Shown: positions 8,228 through 16,966, numbered from the stretch's first letter. The stretch: DNA of 64,000 bases from Streptomyces cellulosae (GCF_000721105.1 NZ_JOEV01000013.1:1-64000); one strand, 5' to 3'. Notes: generated by a model not told the origin, from the sequence alone. Numbers and translations are program-made.

Positions 8228-8345
8228 CATGGGCGCCGTCGCCGCGGGAGCGGCGCTTCGCGTAAGCGAGAAAGACGCCGATCTGACTGTTCTCCGTGCG
8301 GCCCGGGGTACCGTACTGCCGCTGCACCCAGGCTGACCGGCACGA
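8228..8345 (-). pseudogene. Remnant of an IS701-type transposase
   Basis: On the minus strand this piece reads W-V-Q-R-Q-Y, then GTPGRTENSQIGVFLAYA, which closely resembles the DDE transposase segment of IS701-family elements (a GVQRQYxGTAGRxENCQ-type stretch followed by VGVFLAYA). The similarity stops on both sides, with no start, no remaining catalytic triad and no visible inverted repeats. The rest of 8059-8389 holds no other gene that I can support. It is best read as a decayed insertion scar between the Clp-N-like gene and the IclR gene. Confidence 0.55.
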
Positions 8346-8389
8346 ACCACTCGTGCGAAGCGGTCAGTTCAGCCAGCACCGTTGCAGCA

Positions 8390-9208
8390 CTAGGCCGGAC
8401 CCTCCCGCTCCGGCACCACTCCCCCGATACTCTCCGTGATCGCGCCCGTGGCGGCGACGATCAGGGCGCCGAGGTCCGGGACGCGGTCGCGGGTGACGCG
8501 GGCGGCCGGGCCGGAGACGCTGACGGCCGTGGTGACCTCGCCGGTGTGGTCGTGGACGGGGGCGGCCACACAGCGGATGTCCTGCTCGTTCTCGACGTCG
8601 TCGACGGCGTAGCCGCGCCGGCGGATGAGTGCGAGCTCCTCGCGCAGCCGCTCGGGCGTGGTGATCGTGGCCGGGGTGCGGGCGGGCATGCCCGCGGCGA
8701 TCACCTTGTCGACGACGTCGTCCGGGCTGTGGGCGAGGAAGACCTTGCCGGTGGCGGTGCAGTAGGCCGGCTGACGGTTGCCGATGCGGGAGTGCATCCG
8801 GACCGGCTGGGTGCTCTCGACCTTGTCGATATAGACGATCTCCGGCGGGTCGAAGGTCACGAGGTGGACGGTCTCGCCGCTGTCCGCGGAGAGCCGGTGC
8901 AGCACCGGCGAGGTGATCTGCCGGGTGTCGCGCCGCTCCAGGTAGGCCTGGCCGAGCAGCGCGTTCTGGGGGCCGAGGCGGTAGCGGCCGGAGTCGGGGT
9001 CCTGGTCGACGAGGCGTACGTCCCGCAGCGGGGCGACCAGGCGCAGCACGGTGCTCTTGCTCATCCCGAGGCCGTCGGCGAGGTCGGTCAGCGTGACGCC
9101 GTGCGGATGGCCTCGGTCCTCGGCCAGGTACATGAGGATGCCGAGCGCTCGCCGCAGGGAGGAGGAGGCGTTGCGGCGGGCCGGAGGCGTGTCGGGTGCG
9201 TCAGTCAC
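8390..9208 (-). CDS. IclR family transcriptional regulator
   Basis: A 272-residue IclR-type regulator. The N-terminal winged helix-turn-helix (about 15-75) reads SSSLRRALGILMYLAEDRG, then LTDLADGLGMSKSTVLRLV; the C-terminal effector domain has the family segments GKVFLAHSPDDVV, LALIRRRGYAVDDVENEQDIRCVAAPV and AVSVSGPAARVTRDRV. It is divergently transcribed from the ABC transporter and sugar-kinase operon (next start at 9413) and is the likely local repressor or activator, with a small acid or sugar as effector. Candidate sites are listed for 9226-9333. Confidence 0.92.
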   Translation of the reverse strand: MTDAPDTPPARRNASSSLRRALGILMYLAEDRGHPHGVTLTDLADGLGMSKSTVLRLVAPLRDVRLVDQDPDSGRYRLGPQNALLGQAYLERRDTRQITSPVLHRLSADSGETVHLVTFDPPEIVYIDKVESTQPVRMHSRIGNRQPAYCTATGKVFLAHSPDDVVDKVIAAGMPARTPATITTPERLREELALIRRRGYAVDDVENEQDIRCVAAPVHDHTGEVTTAVSVSGPAARVTRDRVPDLGALIVAATGAITESIGGVVPEREGPA

Positions 9209-9225
9209 ATCGGCATCCTAACGTG

Positions 9226-9333
9226 CTGCATAGCAAAATTCCGTGTTACATATCGAAATCCCCCATTGACGGTCGCGAACAGCCGGGGCTAGCTTCAGCG
9301 CAACGTTCTGCGAAATGACGTTTTGCAGTGCAG
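9226..9333. promoter_or_regulatory. Divergent promoter/operator region of the IclR-regulated operon
   Basis: On plus, TTGACG at 9266-9271 and TAGCTT at 9290-9295 with an 18-base spacer form a plausible promoter for the transporter operon. Two related 13-mers flank it in opposite orientation: CTGCATAGCAAAA at 9226-9238 and TTTTGCAGTGCAG at 9321-9333 (11 of 13 positions match as an inverted pair). The right copy also forms an imperfect palindrome with TGCGAAA at 9309-9315 and TTTTGCA at 9321-9327. These are candidate IclR operators, one near the regulator start and one just after the plus transcription start. Confidence 0.45.
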
Positions 9334-9412
9334 AACCCCTCTCGGCTCCCCTTGAAGTGCCTCCCGAGGCACCCCGTCCCCGAAGCGCCACCCTCCCCGA
9401 ACGGACCCTGCG

Positions 9413-10249
9413 ATGCGACTTCGTCACCGTACCCGCCCCCTGATGATGATTTGTGCCGGTGTGACCACCGCCGCATCCCTCACCGCCTGCAGCTCCGGCT
9501 CCGGCAGTTCGGCCGCCGGCGCCCAGAACTCGACCCTCCAGACGGTCATCAAGCGCGGCACGCTGAACGTCGCCAGCTGTCTGACGTTCCCGCCGTTCGG
9601 TTCGCTCAGCAAGGACAACAAGCCGCAGGGCTTCGACGTCGACGTGGCCGGCGCGATGGCCAAGGCGCTCGGCGTCAAGGTCAAGGTCGTCGACACGACC
9701 TCCGCCAACCGCATCCCCAACCTGCAGACCAAGAAGGTCGACGCGGTGGTCTGCAACTTCACCACCACCGCCGAGCGCGCCAAGCAGGTCGCCTTCAGCG
9801 ACCCGTACATCGTCGCGGGCGAGGTCCTGCTGGTGAAGAAGTCCAGCGGCATCGCCACGATCAAGGACCTCACCGGCAAGACGGTCGCCGTCACCAAGGG
9901 CTCCACCAACGGCGACGCGGTCAAGGCCGGCAACCCCGCCGCGAAGATCCAGGAGTACGACACCTCCTCCGCCGCCGTCCTCGCGGTCAAGCAGGGCCAG
10001 GCCGACGCCATGGTCGAGGACTCCAACTTCCTCAACTACCAGGCGAAGGTCGACCCTTCACTCAAGGTCACCAAGGACTCCGTGGTGCCGCTGGAGTACA
10101 ACGGCATCGGCGTCCAGTTGGGCGACCCCACCTGGCTCCAGTGGGTCAACACCTGGCTGCGGGAGTTCAACACCTCCGGCGAGGCCAACGCCCTCTACAA
10201 GAAGTGGTTCGGCGTCGACCGCGTCTTCCCGCTCAACCCGTCCTACTGA
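9413..10249 (+). CDS. Amino-acid-type ABC transporter substrate-binding lipoprotein
   Basis: A 278-residue extracellular solute-binding protein family 3 member. It has a lipoprotein signal peptide with lipobox LTAC (Cys26), then the family signature LNVASCLTFPPFGSLSKDNK, GFDVDVAGAMAKALGVKVKVVD and the hinge-region segments VDAVVCNFTTTAERAKQVAFSD and IKDLTGKTVAVTKGS. It captures a polar solute outside the cell for the permease pair encoded next. The family usually binds amino acids, although the linked PfkB kinase hints at a sugar or sugar-acid-like ligand. The promoter and IclR sites lie immediately upstream. Confidence 0.9.
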   Translation: MRLRHRTRPLMMICAGVTTAASLTACSSGSGSSAAGAQNSTLQTVIKRGTLNVASCLTFPPFGSLSKDNKPQGFDVDVAGAMAKALGVKVKVVDTTSANRIPNLQTKKVDAVVCNFTTTAERAKQVAFSDPYIVAGEVLLVKKSSGIATIKDLTGKTVAVTKGSTNGDAVKAGNPAAKIQEYDTSSAAVLAVKQGQADAMVEDSNFLNYQAKVDPSLKVTKDSVVPLEYNGIGVQLGDPTWLQWVNTWLREFNTSGEANALYKKWFGVDRVFPLNPSY

Positions 10250-10327
10250 GTTCCGGCTGAGTTCCGGCGGGCGACGGCACCCGGCCCGGGTCTCGTCGCC
10301 CCGCCCGCGAACATGTGGAGGAGTTCC

Positions 10328-11074
10328 ATGCTCACCGACTGGAGTTACGCACTCCAGGACTGGCCCACCTACCTGAGCGCCGCCTGGCTGTCGCTGAGAC
10401 TCTCACTCGGAGCGTTCGCCCTGGCGTTCGCGCTCGGCCTGCTCGGCGCCCTCGCCCGCAGGTCCCGGTACGCCGTCCTGCGCGCACCGGCCGCCGTCTA
10501 TGTCGAGGTCATCCGCAACACCCCCGTCCTGCTGCAGATGTTCGTCGCCTACTTCGCGCTGCCGTCGGCGGGGCTGCGGCTGAGCCCCGTCCAGGCGGGC
10601 GTCCTCGCGCTCGGCGTCAACGTGGGCGCGTACCTCACCGAGATCTTCCGGGCCGGCATCCAGGCCGTCCCGTCCGGCCAGCGGGAGGCGGCGCGCGTAC
10701 TGGCGCTGAGCCCCGCCCGTGCCTTCACGCACGTGGTGCTGCCGCAGGCGCTGCGCAACGTCTACCCGGCCGTGGTCAACCAGCTCGTCCAGATCATCCT
10801 GGGCTCGTCGCTGCTGTCCGCCATCTCGGTGCCCGAACTCACCGGCACCTCGATGGTCATCAACTCCCGCACCCTGCTGACCGTCCAGGTCTTCGGCATC
10901 GCCGCGGTGCTCTATCTCGTCCTCACCAACCTGGTGGTGCTGGTGGCCGGGCTGATCGGCCGGGTGGCCTTCAAACCGCCGCTGCCGACGACCGTACGAG
11001 CACGCCCGCTGGACGCCGTACGCCGGCTGCTGCCCGCGCGGGCCGTGCCCACCGTCCCCAAGGAGGCCGCGTGA
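10328..11074 (+). CDS. Amino-acid-type ABC transporter permease 1
   Basis: A 248-residue His/Glu/Gln-type (HisM/GlnP) inner-membrane permease. The ATG at 10328 follows GGAGGAG. It has about five membrane helices and the EAA loop ([18 protein letters not shown]...[17 protein letters not shown]) that docks on the ATPase, plus the family segment [21 protein letters not shown]. Its stop overlaps the start of the second permease (TGATG), so the two are made together and should form a heterodimer. Confidence 0.92.
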   Translation: MLTDWSYALQDWPTYLSAAWLSLRLSLGAFALAFALGLLGALARRSRYAVLRAPAAVYVEVIRNTPVLLQMFVAYFALPSAGLRLSPVQAGVLALGVNVGAYLTEIFRAGIQAVPSGQREAARVLALSPARAFTHVVLPQALRNVYPAVVNQLVQIILGSSLLSAISVPELTGTSMVINSRTLLTVQVFGIAAVLYLVLTNLVVLVAGLIGRVAFKPPLPTTVRARPLDAVRRLLPARAVPTVPKEAA

Positions 11075-11724
11075 TGGACTGGTCGGTCATCTGGTCGAAC
11101 CGCACGCTGTTCACCGACGGGCTGTGGGCCACGGCCCTGCTGTCGGTCGCGGCCATCGCCACCGGCACGCTCACCGGGCTCGTCGTCGCGGCCGTACGCA
11201 CCAGCCGCGTCCCCCTGCTGGCCCAGGTCGCCCGGGCCTATCTGGAGGTCTTCCGCGGCACGCCGCTGCTGATCCAGATGCTGTTCCTCTACTTCGGCGC
11301 CGCCTATCTCAACCTCGCGGGCATCACCGTCTTCGGCGCCGCCCTGCTGGCGCTGACCCTGTACCAGGGCGCGTACATCGCGGAGATCTTCCGGGCCGGC
11401 ATCGAGGCCGTGCCCCGCGGCCAGTGGGAGGCCTCGCGGGTCCTCGGACTCAGCCGCACCCAGACCTTCACCACCGTGATCCTGCCGCAGACCCGGGCGA
11501 TCGTGCTGCCGCCGCTGGTGGGCCAGTACCTCTCGCTGGTCAAGGACACCTCGATCGCCGTCGTCATCGGCTACGTCGAACTCGTGCGCCAGGGCCAGGC
11601 GGTCATCGACCGCGCGGGCGACCCGGCGACCACCTATCTCGCCGTGGCCGCCCTGTACTTCGTCATCTGCTATCCGCTGTCGCTCGTCGTGCGGCGGATG
11701 GAACGAAAGGCTGTCACCGCATGA
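11074..11724 (+). CDS. Amino-acid-type ABC transporter permease 2
   Basis: A 216-residue permease of the same family as its neighbour, beginning in a one-base stop/start overlap. It shows [20 protein letters not shown] and the EAA loop [29 protein letters not shown], with about five membrane helices. The pair with permease 1 provides the membrane channel of the importer. Its 3' end overlaps the ATPase gene by ATGA. Confidence 0.92.
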   Translation: MDWSVIWSNRTLFTDGLWATALLSVAAIATGTLTGLVVAAVRTSRVPLLAQVARAYLEVFRGTPLLIQMLFLYFGAAYLNLAGITVFGAALLALTLYQGAYIAEIFRAGIEAVPRGQWEASRVLGLSRTQTFTTVILPQTRAIVLPPLVGQYLSLVKDTSIAVVIGYVELVRQGQAVIDRAGDPATTYLAVAALYFVICYPLSLVVRRMERKAVTA

Positions 11725-12497
11725 CAACCACCGACACCCCCAAGCCCGTGGGGAAGACCGTCACGCCCGCCCGTATCGCCCTGTCCGGCGTGCACAAGCG
11801 GTTCGGCGCGCTGGAGGTCCTCAAGGGCGTCGACATCGGCGTCGAACCCGGCGAGGTCGTCGTCCTCATCGGCGCCAGCGGCTCCGGCAAGAGCACCCTG
11901 CTGCGGATCATGTGCGACCTGGAACGCGCGGACGACGGCGAGGTGTGGGTCAACGGCGTACCACTGCACGACCGCAAGCGGGCACCGGAGATCTTCGGCC
12001 ACGTGGGCATGGTCTTCCAGCAGTTCAACCTCTTCCCGCACAAGACCGCGCTCGGCAACGTCACCCTCGCCCTGCTCAAGGTCCGGAAGCTGGCGCGGGC
12101 CGAGGCCGAGGAGCGCGGGCGGGCCGCGCTGGAGAGGGTCGGACTCGCCGACAAGGCCGACTCGTACCCGGCACAGCTCTCCGGCGGCCAGCAGCAGCGG
12201 GTCGCCATCGCCCGGGCGCTCGCCATGGACCCGGCGATCATGTTCTTCGACGAGCCGACCTCCGCGCTCGACCCTGAGCTGGTCGGCGAGGTCACCGGCG
12301 TGATGCGGTCCCTCGCCGAGGACGGCATGACCATGGTCGTGGTGACCCACGAGATGCGCTTCGCGAAGGACACCGCGGACCGGGTCGTCTTCATGGACGG
12401 CGGGGTCGTCCTCGAGCAGGGCCCGCCGGAGCAGGTGTTCGGCAGTCCGTCCGAGGCGCGCACGCAGCAGTTCCTGCACCGCGTCCTGGACACGTGA
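11721..12497 (+). CDS. Amino-acid-type ABC transporter ATP-binding protein
   Basis: A 258-residue ATPase of the GlnQ/HisP class. Visible are the Walker A motif GASGSGKST (about residues 53-61), Q-loop [10 protein letters not shown], signature [16 protein letters not shown], Walker [15 protein letters not shown] and the switch histidine in VVVTHEM. It energises the two permeases encoded upstream. The stop overlaps the kinase start (GTGA), making a five-gene translationally coupled operon. Confidence 0.94.
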   Translation: MTTTDTPKPVGKTVTPARIALSGVHKRFGALEVLKGVDIGVEPGEVVVLIGASGSGKSTLLRIMCDLERADDGEVWVNGVPLHDRKRAPEIFGHVGMVFQQFNLFPHKTALGNVTLALLKVRKLARAEAEERGRAALERVGLADKADSYPAQLSGGQQQRVAIARALAMDPAIMFFDEPTSALDPELVGEVTGVMRSLAEDGMTMVVVTHEMRFAKDTADRVVFMDGGVVLEQGPPEQVFGSPSEARTQQFLHRVLDT

Positions 12498-13414
12498 GGG
12501 CCTCGACGGTGCCCACCCCTCCCCACGACGTGGTCTGCGTCGGCGAGACCATGGCCGTGCTCAGCCCGCCGGACGCACAGCCGCTCGCCCGTCAGCGCAC
12601 GCTCGCGCTGTCCGTCGGCGGCGCCGAGTCCAACGTGGCCTGCTCGCTGGCCGCCCTCGGGCACCGCGTCGCCTGGCTGAGCCGGGTCGGCGCCGATCCG
12701 CTCGGCCACCGTGTCCTGGACGACCTCAGCGCCCGCGGCGTCGACGTCTCCGCCGTGGAGAGCGACCCCGAACGCCCCACCGGCGTCTACTTCAAGGACC
12801 CGGCCCCCGACCGGACCCGCACCTACTACTACCGCCGGGACTCCGCGGCCACCGCCATGGGCCCGGCCCTGGCCCGCCTCCCGCTCCTGCGCGCGGCCCG
12901 GCTGCTGCACCTGTCCGGCATCACCCCGGCCCTGTCGGACAGCTGCGCCGACCTGATGGACGTACTGATCACTCGACGGGCCGCCCCGCACCCCCTCATC
13001 TCCTTCGACGTCAACCACCGCCCCGCCCTGTGGCGGCACCGCTCCGCCGACGCGGCCCGCGTCCTGCTCGCTCTGGCCCGCGCCGCCGACATCGTCTTCG
13101 TCGGCCGCGACGAGGCCGAGACGCTGTGGGGCGCCGGCAAGGCGGCGGAGATACGGGACCTGCTGCGCCCCGCCCGTGTCGTCGTGGTCAAGGACGCCGA
13201 GCACGGGGCGACGGCGTACACGGAGGACAACGAGGAGACCTTCGTCGCCGCGCCCCCGTCCCGGATCGTCGAACGGGTGGGCGCGGGCGACGCGTTCGCC
13301 GCGGGCTATCTGTCGGCGGCGGTGCTCGAGGGCCTCGGCGCGACGGAGGGGCTGCACCGCGGGCACCGGCTGGCCGCGGCGGCCCTGGCCACCCCGGACG
13401 ACGTACCGGCGTGA
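12494..13414 (+). CDS. PfkB family carbohydrate kinase (2-keto-3-deoxygluconate kinase-like)
   Basis: A 306-residue ribokinase-fold enzyme. The N-terminal signature [26 protein letters not shown] and the C-terminal PfkB signature [14 protein letters not shown] (catalytic Asp in GAGDAF) are both clear; [14 protein letters not shown] resembles 2-dehydro-3-deoxygluconokinases. It would phosphorylate a sugar or keto-deoxy acid in the cytoplasm, perhaps the solute imported by the coupled transporter. The GTG at 12494 overlaps the ATPase stop; a second in-frame GTG at 12509 is possible. A PfkB kinase at the end of an amino-acid-type transporter operon is unusual. Confidence 0.85.
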   Translation: MRASTVPTPPHDVVCVGETMAVLSPPDAQPLARQRTLALSVGGAESNVACSLAALGHRVAWLSRVGADPLGHRVLDDLSARGVDVSAVESDPERPTGVYFKDPAPDRTRTYYYRRDSAATAMGPALARLPLLRAARLLHLSGITPALSDSCADLMDVLITRRAAPHPLISFDVNHRPALWRHRSADAARVLLALARAADIVFVGRDEAETLWGAGKAAEIRDLLRPARVVVVKDAEHGATAYTEDNEETFVAAPPSRIVERVGAGDAFAAGYLSAAVLEGLGATEGLHRGHRLAAAALATPDDVPA

Positions 13415-13469
13415 CGCGCGGGCAGGCGCCACGCGGTCTCGTGCGGACCGGGATGCGTGGAGCCGGTGT

Positions 13470-13823
13470 TCACGGAGTGCGGTTGGCTTCTTGCCTCAAC
13501 GTCCGAGCTCGCTCGGCCGGGCAGTAGTGCGGTCCGACGCCCTCGATCAGCAGCACGTCGCCCTCGATGTGATCGGTGCGCAGACTCAGGATGGCCCGGT
13601 AGGCGGGAGAGTCGTACCAGGCACGGGCTTCGGCAAGGCTGGGGAACTCGATCAGCACCATGCTGCCGGGCCACGTACCCTCCACGACTTCGGCCGGCGG
13701 ACCGTGGATGACGAAGCGGCCCGCGAAGGGGTCGAGGGTCGCCTGGATGCGCTCCAGGTACTCGATGACGTCGGAGTGATACCGGCGGCTGCGGAGATGA
13801 GCGAAGCCGTAAGCGGACACCAC
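13470..13823 (-). CDS. DUF1330 family protein
   Basis: A 117-residue protein with the DUF1330 (dimeric alpha-beta barrel, ferredoxin-like) pattern: YLERIQATLDPFAGRFVIHGPPAEVVEGTW then MVLIEFPSLAEARAWYDSPAYRAIL. The GTG start at 13823 follows AAGGAGC. These proteins are small, soluble and often stress- or metabolite-linked, with no firm function. It is convergent with the PfkB kinase. A long perfect hairpin sits just upstream. Confidence 0.85.
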   Translation of the reverse strand: MVSAYGFAHLRSRRYHSDVIEYLERIQATLDPFAGRFVIHGPPAEVVEGTWPGSMVLIEFPSLAEARAWYDSPAYRAILSLRTDHIEGDVLLIEGVGPHYCPAERARTLRQEANRTP

Positions 13824-13880
13824 GGGGCTCCTTCGTTCCGGGCGTTGGCGAGATGACCAGAACGTAGGTGAGGGTGGTTG

Positions 13881-13915
13881 GGCGGTGCGATTACCTCAGG
13901 GGTAATCGCACCGCC
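13881..13915 (-). terminator. Perfect 15-bp stem hairpin between the ATP-grasp and DUF1330 genes
   Basis: GGCGGTGCGATTACC at 13881-13895 pairs without mismatch with GGTAATCGCACCGCC at 13901-13915 around a five-base loop. It lies 36 bases after the ATP-grasp stop and about 58 bases before the DUF1330 start on the same strand. Position fits a terminator for the ATP-grasp gene; an operator or attenuator for the DUF1330 gene is the alternative. No T tract. Confidence 0.6.
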
Positions 13916-13950
13916 ACCTCACCTCGCCGCACCGCTACCCGCGAGAGCGT

Positions 13951-14832
13951 TCAGCGGGCCGCGGCCACAATCGCCGCCACGACCGCCGGAACCGACTCCG
14001 GATGCAGGAACAGGAACAGATTCGGCTCGACCAGCTCCAGCTCCATCACCCGCGGCTGCCCGTCCTCCCCGTCCACCAGGTCGACCCGGGCGTACAGCAG
14101 CTCGGGGGCGTCCGGTACGGCGGCCAGGGCGCGCTCGGCGACGGAGAGTTCGGCCTCGGACGGGGTCCACGGCTCGAGTCCCGGGTGGGCGACCTTGTCC
14201 GCGTCGAAGGCGGTGCCGGGCGCCAGGACGGCCCGCTTGCGGCTGGCGTGCAGCAGCCGCCCGCCGAAGAACTGCAGGGCCCTCTCACCCCGGACGTCGA
14301 TGCCGGCCATGTACGGCTGCACCATCGCGGTGAGCCCTTCCTCGTGCATGCGCGCGAGGTGCCGTACGGCGGTGTCGTGCTGCTCGGGCGTGTAGCGGGC
14401 GGCGTACCGGGCGCCGGCGCCGGAGGTGGGCTTGATCACGTACTCGTGGTCGCCGGGGAGGTCGGCGGCGTCACCCGGCGCGAGGTACCGGGTGGGCACG
14501 ACGGGCACCCCGGCCGCCGTCAGGTCCCCGAGGTACCGCTTGTCGGCGTTCCACCGCACGACGTCCACCGGATTGGCCGGCCGGGTCACCTCGGCGCAGC
14601 GCTCCGCCCAGGCCAGGAACTCGTCCGCCCGCCAGCTGTAGTCCCAGGTGGACCGGATGACGACGAGGTCGAATCGGCCCCAGTCGACATCCGGGTCGTC
14701 CCAGAACACGCCCTCCGCCTCGGCTCCGCCCGCCCGCAGCGCCTCCAGCAGGACGGGCAGGTCGCGGTCCTTGCTGGTCTCGGGGCGGGGGTCGTAGGTG
14801 GCCAGGGCTATTCGTGGCACGGCGGGCTCCAT
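13951..14832 (-). CDS. ATP-grasp domain protein
   Basis: A 293-residue ATP-grasp-fold protein. A pre-ATP-grasp Rossmann-like part (IALATYDPRPETSKDRDLP, VIRSTWDYSWRADEFLAW) is followed by the ATP-grasp subdomains: VIKPTSGAGARYAARY (nucleotide loop), MVQPYMAGIDVRGERALQFFGG, and MELELVEPNLFLFL (metal and phosphate ligands E and N). These resemble cycloheximide-resistance/RimK-like ligases that couple an amine or amino acid to a carboxylate. No partner gene is adjacent, so the substrate is unknown. It is divergent from the MerR-PP2C gene. Confidence 0.85.
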   Translation of the reverse strand: MEPAVPRIALATYDPRPETSKDRDLPVLLEALRAGGAEAEGVFWDDPDVDWGRFDLVVIRSTWDYSWRADEFLAWAERCAEVTRPANPVDVVRWNADKRYLGDLTAAGVPVVPTRYLAPGDAADLPGDHEYVIKPTSGAGARYAARYTPEQHDTAVRHLARMHEEGLTAMVQPYMAGIDVRGERALQFFGGRLLHASRKRAVLAPGTAFDADKVAHPGLEPWTPSEAELSVAERALAAVPDAPELLYARVDLVDGEDGQPRVMELELVEPNLFLFLHPESVPAVVAAIVAAAR

Positions 14833-14953
14833 CTCTTCTGCGGCTCGGCCCGCAGGCTAACCGCCGCCCGTGCAACCGCGGCAACCCGTTTGACCTTCCC
14901 CTTCGGTGAAGCCCCAGCATCGGTGTCGGGAACGAAGGAATCCGGGGGTACCC

Positions 14954-16036
14954 GTGGACGACGGTTTCATGGACGACGGCCTGCTGACGATCGGTGCCTT
15001 CTCGAAGGCGTGCCGGCTGTCGCCGAAGGCGCTGCGGCTCTACGACGAACTGGAGTTGCTGCGTCCGGCGCGGGTCGATCCCGACACCGGATACCGGTAC
15101 TACGCGGCCCGCCAGTTGGAGCGGGCGCGCCTGGTGGCGTGGCTGCGGCGGCTCGGGATGCCGCTGGCCCGGATCCGTGAGGTGGGCGCCCTCGCACCGT
15201 CCGCCGCCGCCGAGGAGATCCGCGCCTTCTGGGCGCGGGTCGAGGCGGAGACGGCCGTACGGCGGGACCTCGCCGCGTTCCTCGTGGACCAGTTGACGGC
15301 TGCACCGAGGAAGGACACCACCATGCTGGAACTGCGCTACTTCGCCCACTCGGACCGGGGGCGGACCCGCCCCGAGAACCAGGACACGGCGTACGCGGGC
15401 ACCCGGCTGCTCGCGGTCGCGGACGGCTTCGGACCGGCGGGCGCGCCCGCGAGCAGCGCCGCCGTCCAGGCGCTGAGGTCCCTGGACACCGAGGAGGTGC
15501 CCGCGGGCGACGTCCTCAACCTCCTGGAGGAGGCGGTACGGGGAGCGACTCGGGCCGTCCAGGACGTCGCCGGGGACGCGGACGACGTCGGCACCACCCT
15601 GACGGCCCTGCTGTGGACGGGCTCCCGGCTGGCGCTGGTCCACATCGGCGACTCCCGCGCGTATCTGCTGCGCGACGGCGCCCTCTTCCGGATCACCCAC
15701 GACCACACCCTGGTCCAGTCGATGATCGACGAGGGCCGCCTCACCCCCGAGGAGGCCACCGCCCACCCCCGGCGTGCGATGCTCCTGAAGGCCCTCCCGG
15801 CCGGCGCACCCACGTCCGCGGACCTCCGCCTGCACGACGTCCGGCCCGGCGACCGGTACCTCCTGTGCTCCGACGGACTGTGCGGCGTCGTTCCCGACGC
15901 CCGCATCCGCGCCCTGCTGACCTCCGCCCCGGCTCCGGACGAGGCGGTCCTCACCCTCATCACGGAGGCGAACACGTCCGGCGGCCCGGACAACGTCAGC
16001 TGTGTGGTCGCGGACGTGGTGGAGACGGCCGCCTAA
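14954..16036 (+). CDS. MerR-type regulator fused to a PP2C protein phosphatase
   Basis: A 360-residue fusion. Residues 8-110 form a MerR-type winged helix and start of the dimerisation helix (TIGAFSKACRLSPKALRLYDE, TGYRYYAARQLERARLVAWL). Residues 128-358 form a complete PPM/PP2C phosphatase: SDRGRTRPENQD, VADGFG, GTTLTALL, HIGDSRAYLLRDG, LLCSDGLCGVV and GGPDNVS keep the metal-binding aspartates. The GTG at 14954 follows GGGGG; an ATG at 14969 is an alternative. MerR domains usually carry a ligand-binding tail, so the phosphatase replaces the sensor. It could link Ser/Thr dephosphorylation to transcription. It converges with, and overlaps by four bases, the GntR gene. Confidence 0.85.
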   Translation: MDDGFMDDGLLTIGAFSKACRLSPKALRLYDELELLRPARVDPDTGYRYYAARQLERARLVAWLRRLGMPLARIREVGALAPSAAAEEIRAFWARVEAETAVRRDLAAFLVDQLTAAPRKDTTMLELRYFAHSDRGRTRPENQDTAYAGTRLLAVADGFGPAGAPASSAAVQALRSLDTEEVPAGDVLNLLEEAVRGATRAVQDVAGDADDVGTTLTALLWTGSRLALVHIGDSRAYLLRDGALFRITHDHTLVQSMIDEGRLTPEEATAHPRRAMLLKALPAGAPTSADLRLHDVRPGDRYLLCSDGLCGVVPDARIRALLTSAPAPDEAVLTLITEANTSGGPDNVSCVVADVVETAA

Positions 16037-16764
16037 CGCTCCCCGCGCTCCTCCTCCGGACGCTCCTCCTCCGGCTCCCAGTCCAGCAGTCGCACCTTCG
16101 CCACCGTACGGACGTGGCGGCGCATCGCGGTGGCCGCCTGCCGGGGTTCCCGGGCGGCGACGGCGTCCAGGATGTCCTGGTGCTGGGCCAGGGAGCGGGT
16201 GGGGCGGCCGGGCTGGCGCAGGGACTCGGTGCGGCTCTCGGCGATCTGGTCGGCGATGGAGCGCATGAACTCGGCGAGCAGGCTGCTGTGGGCTGCCGCC
16301 GTCACCGCCGCGTGGAAGAGGCGGTCGCCCTCGACGCCGTGACCGTCCGCCTCGATCTCCTCGGCCATGTGCGCGAGCGCGGACCGCATCGCGGCCAGGT
16401 CGTCCTCGGTGCGGCGCTCGGCGGCGAGTTCGGCGAGTTTCGTCTCCAGGGCCTCCCGGGCCTCCAGCACGTCCGGGAGCCGCCGGCGCCGCTCGACCAT
16501 CCGCTCGACGGGCTCGACGTCCAGGCTGTCGCGGACCAGGTACGTCCCTCCGCCGTGCCGCGCCTCCACCAGGCCCTGCACCTCCAGGACCACGATCGCC
16601 TGTTTCACCGAGGCCCGGCTGACACCGAGCCGCTGGGCCAGGTCACGTTCCGGAGGGAGCCGGTCCCCGGCCTTCAGGCCGCCTTCGGCGACGTACTGGC
16701 GCAGCCGGTCCAGCACCTGCTCGTACAGGCGCTGCTTCGTCATGGGACGCAGGGCGTCGGTCAC
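16033..16764 (-). CDS. FadR-subfamily GntR regulator of the malonate genes
   Basis: A 243-residue GntR regulator. The winged helix (about 10-75) reads YEQVLDRLRQYVAEGGLKAG, LPPERDLAQRLGVSRASVKQAI with GLVEARHGGGTYLV; the rest is an all-helical FCD domain (VLEAREALETKLAELAAERR, FHAAVTAAAHSSLLAEFM, HQDILDAVAAREPRQAATAMRRHV) whose D/H residues bind metal and a carboxylate ligand. It is divergent from the MatC-like carrier and matB, so malonate or a related diacid is the likely effector. GTG at 16764 has a GGGGG ribosome site; ATG at 16743 is less likely. Confidence 0.88.
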   Translation of the reverse strand: MTDALRPMTKQRLYEQVLDRLRQYVAEGGLKAGDRLPPERDLAQRLGVSRASVKQAIVVLEVQGLVEARHGGGTYLVRDSLDVEPVERMVERRRRLPDVLEAREALETKLAELAAERRTEDDLAAMRSALAHMAEEIEADGHGVEGDRLFHAAVTAAAHSSLLAEFMRSIADQIAESRTESLRQPGRPTRSLAQHQDILDAVAAREPRQAATAMRRHVRTVAKVRLLDWEPEEERPEEERGER

Positions 16765-16805
16765 GGGGTCCCCCTCTCGCCGGGAGCGTAACACCGGGTC
16801 CCGAG

Positions 16806-16910
16806 GTGGCCGAGTGGCTGAGCCAATTTCCGCGCGACCCCTTGACGGGCGCCCCGGGCGCACCCACGCTGATCAGCCAACGCCCCAAAGTGGTTCAGCC
16901 ACTCAGCCAC
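16806..16910. promoter_or_regulatory. Large inverted-repeat operator around the matC-matB promoter
   Basis: A 23-base arm at 16806-16828 and its inverse at 16888-16910 match at 20 of 23 positions. Each arm contains a short near-palindrome: TGGCTGAGCCA at 16815-16825 (perfect 5-bp arms) and TGGTTCAGCCA at 16891-16901. A further half site, GATCAGCCAA, lies at 16871-16880. TTGACG at 16842-16847 lies between the arms and may be the -35 of the carrier promoter. This fits a FadR-type dimer binding at two sites and looping or occluding the promoter. Confidence 0.6.
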
Positions 16911-16966
16911 CCAGGGGTCCGACAGTGCACCCGCAACCGCTCCGGGACCCAACGACGGGAGCCCGT

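Noticed and set aside
16801..16830. Sequence GTGGCCGAGTGGCTGAG looks like the D-arm of a Ser/Leu tRNA
   Set aside because: No anticodon stem, T-arm (GGTTCGAATCC-like) or acceptor stem follows at the right distance; it is better explained as one arm of the operator.
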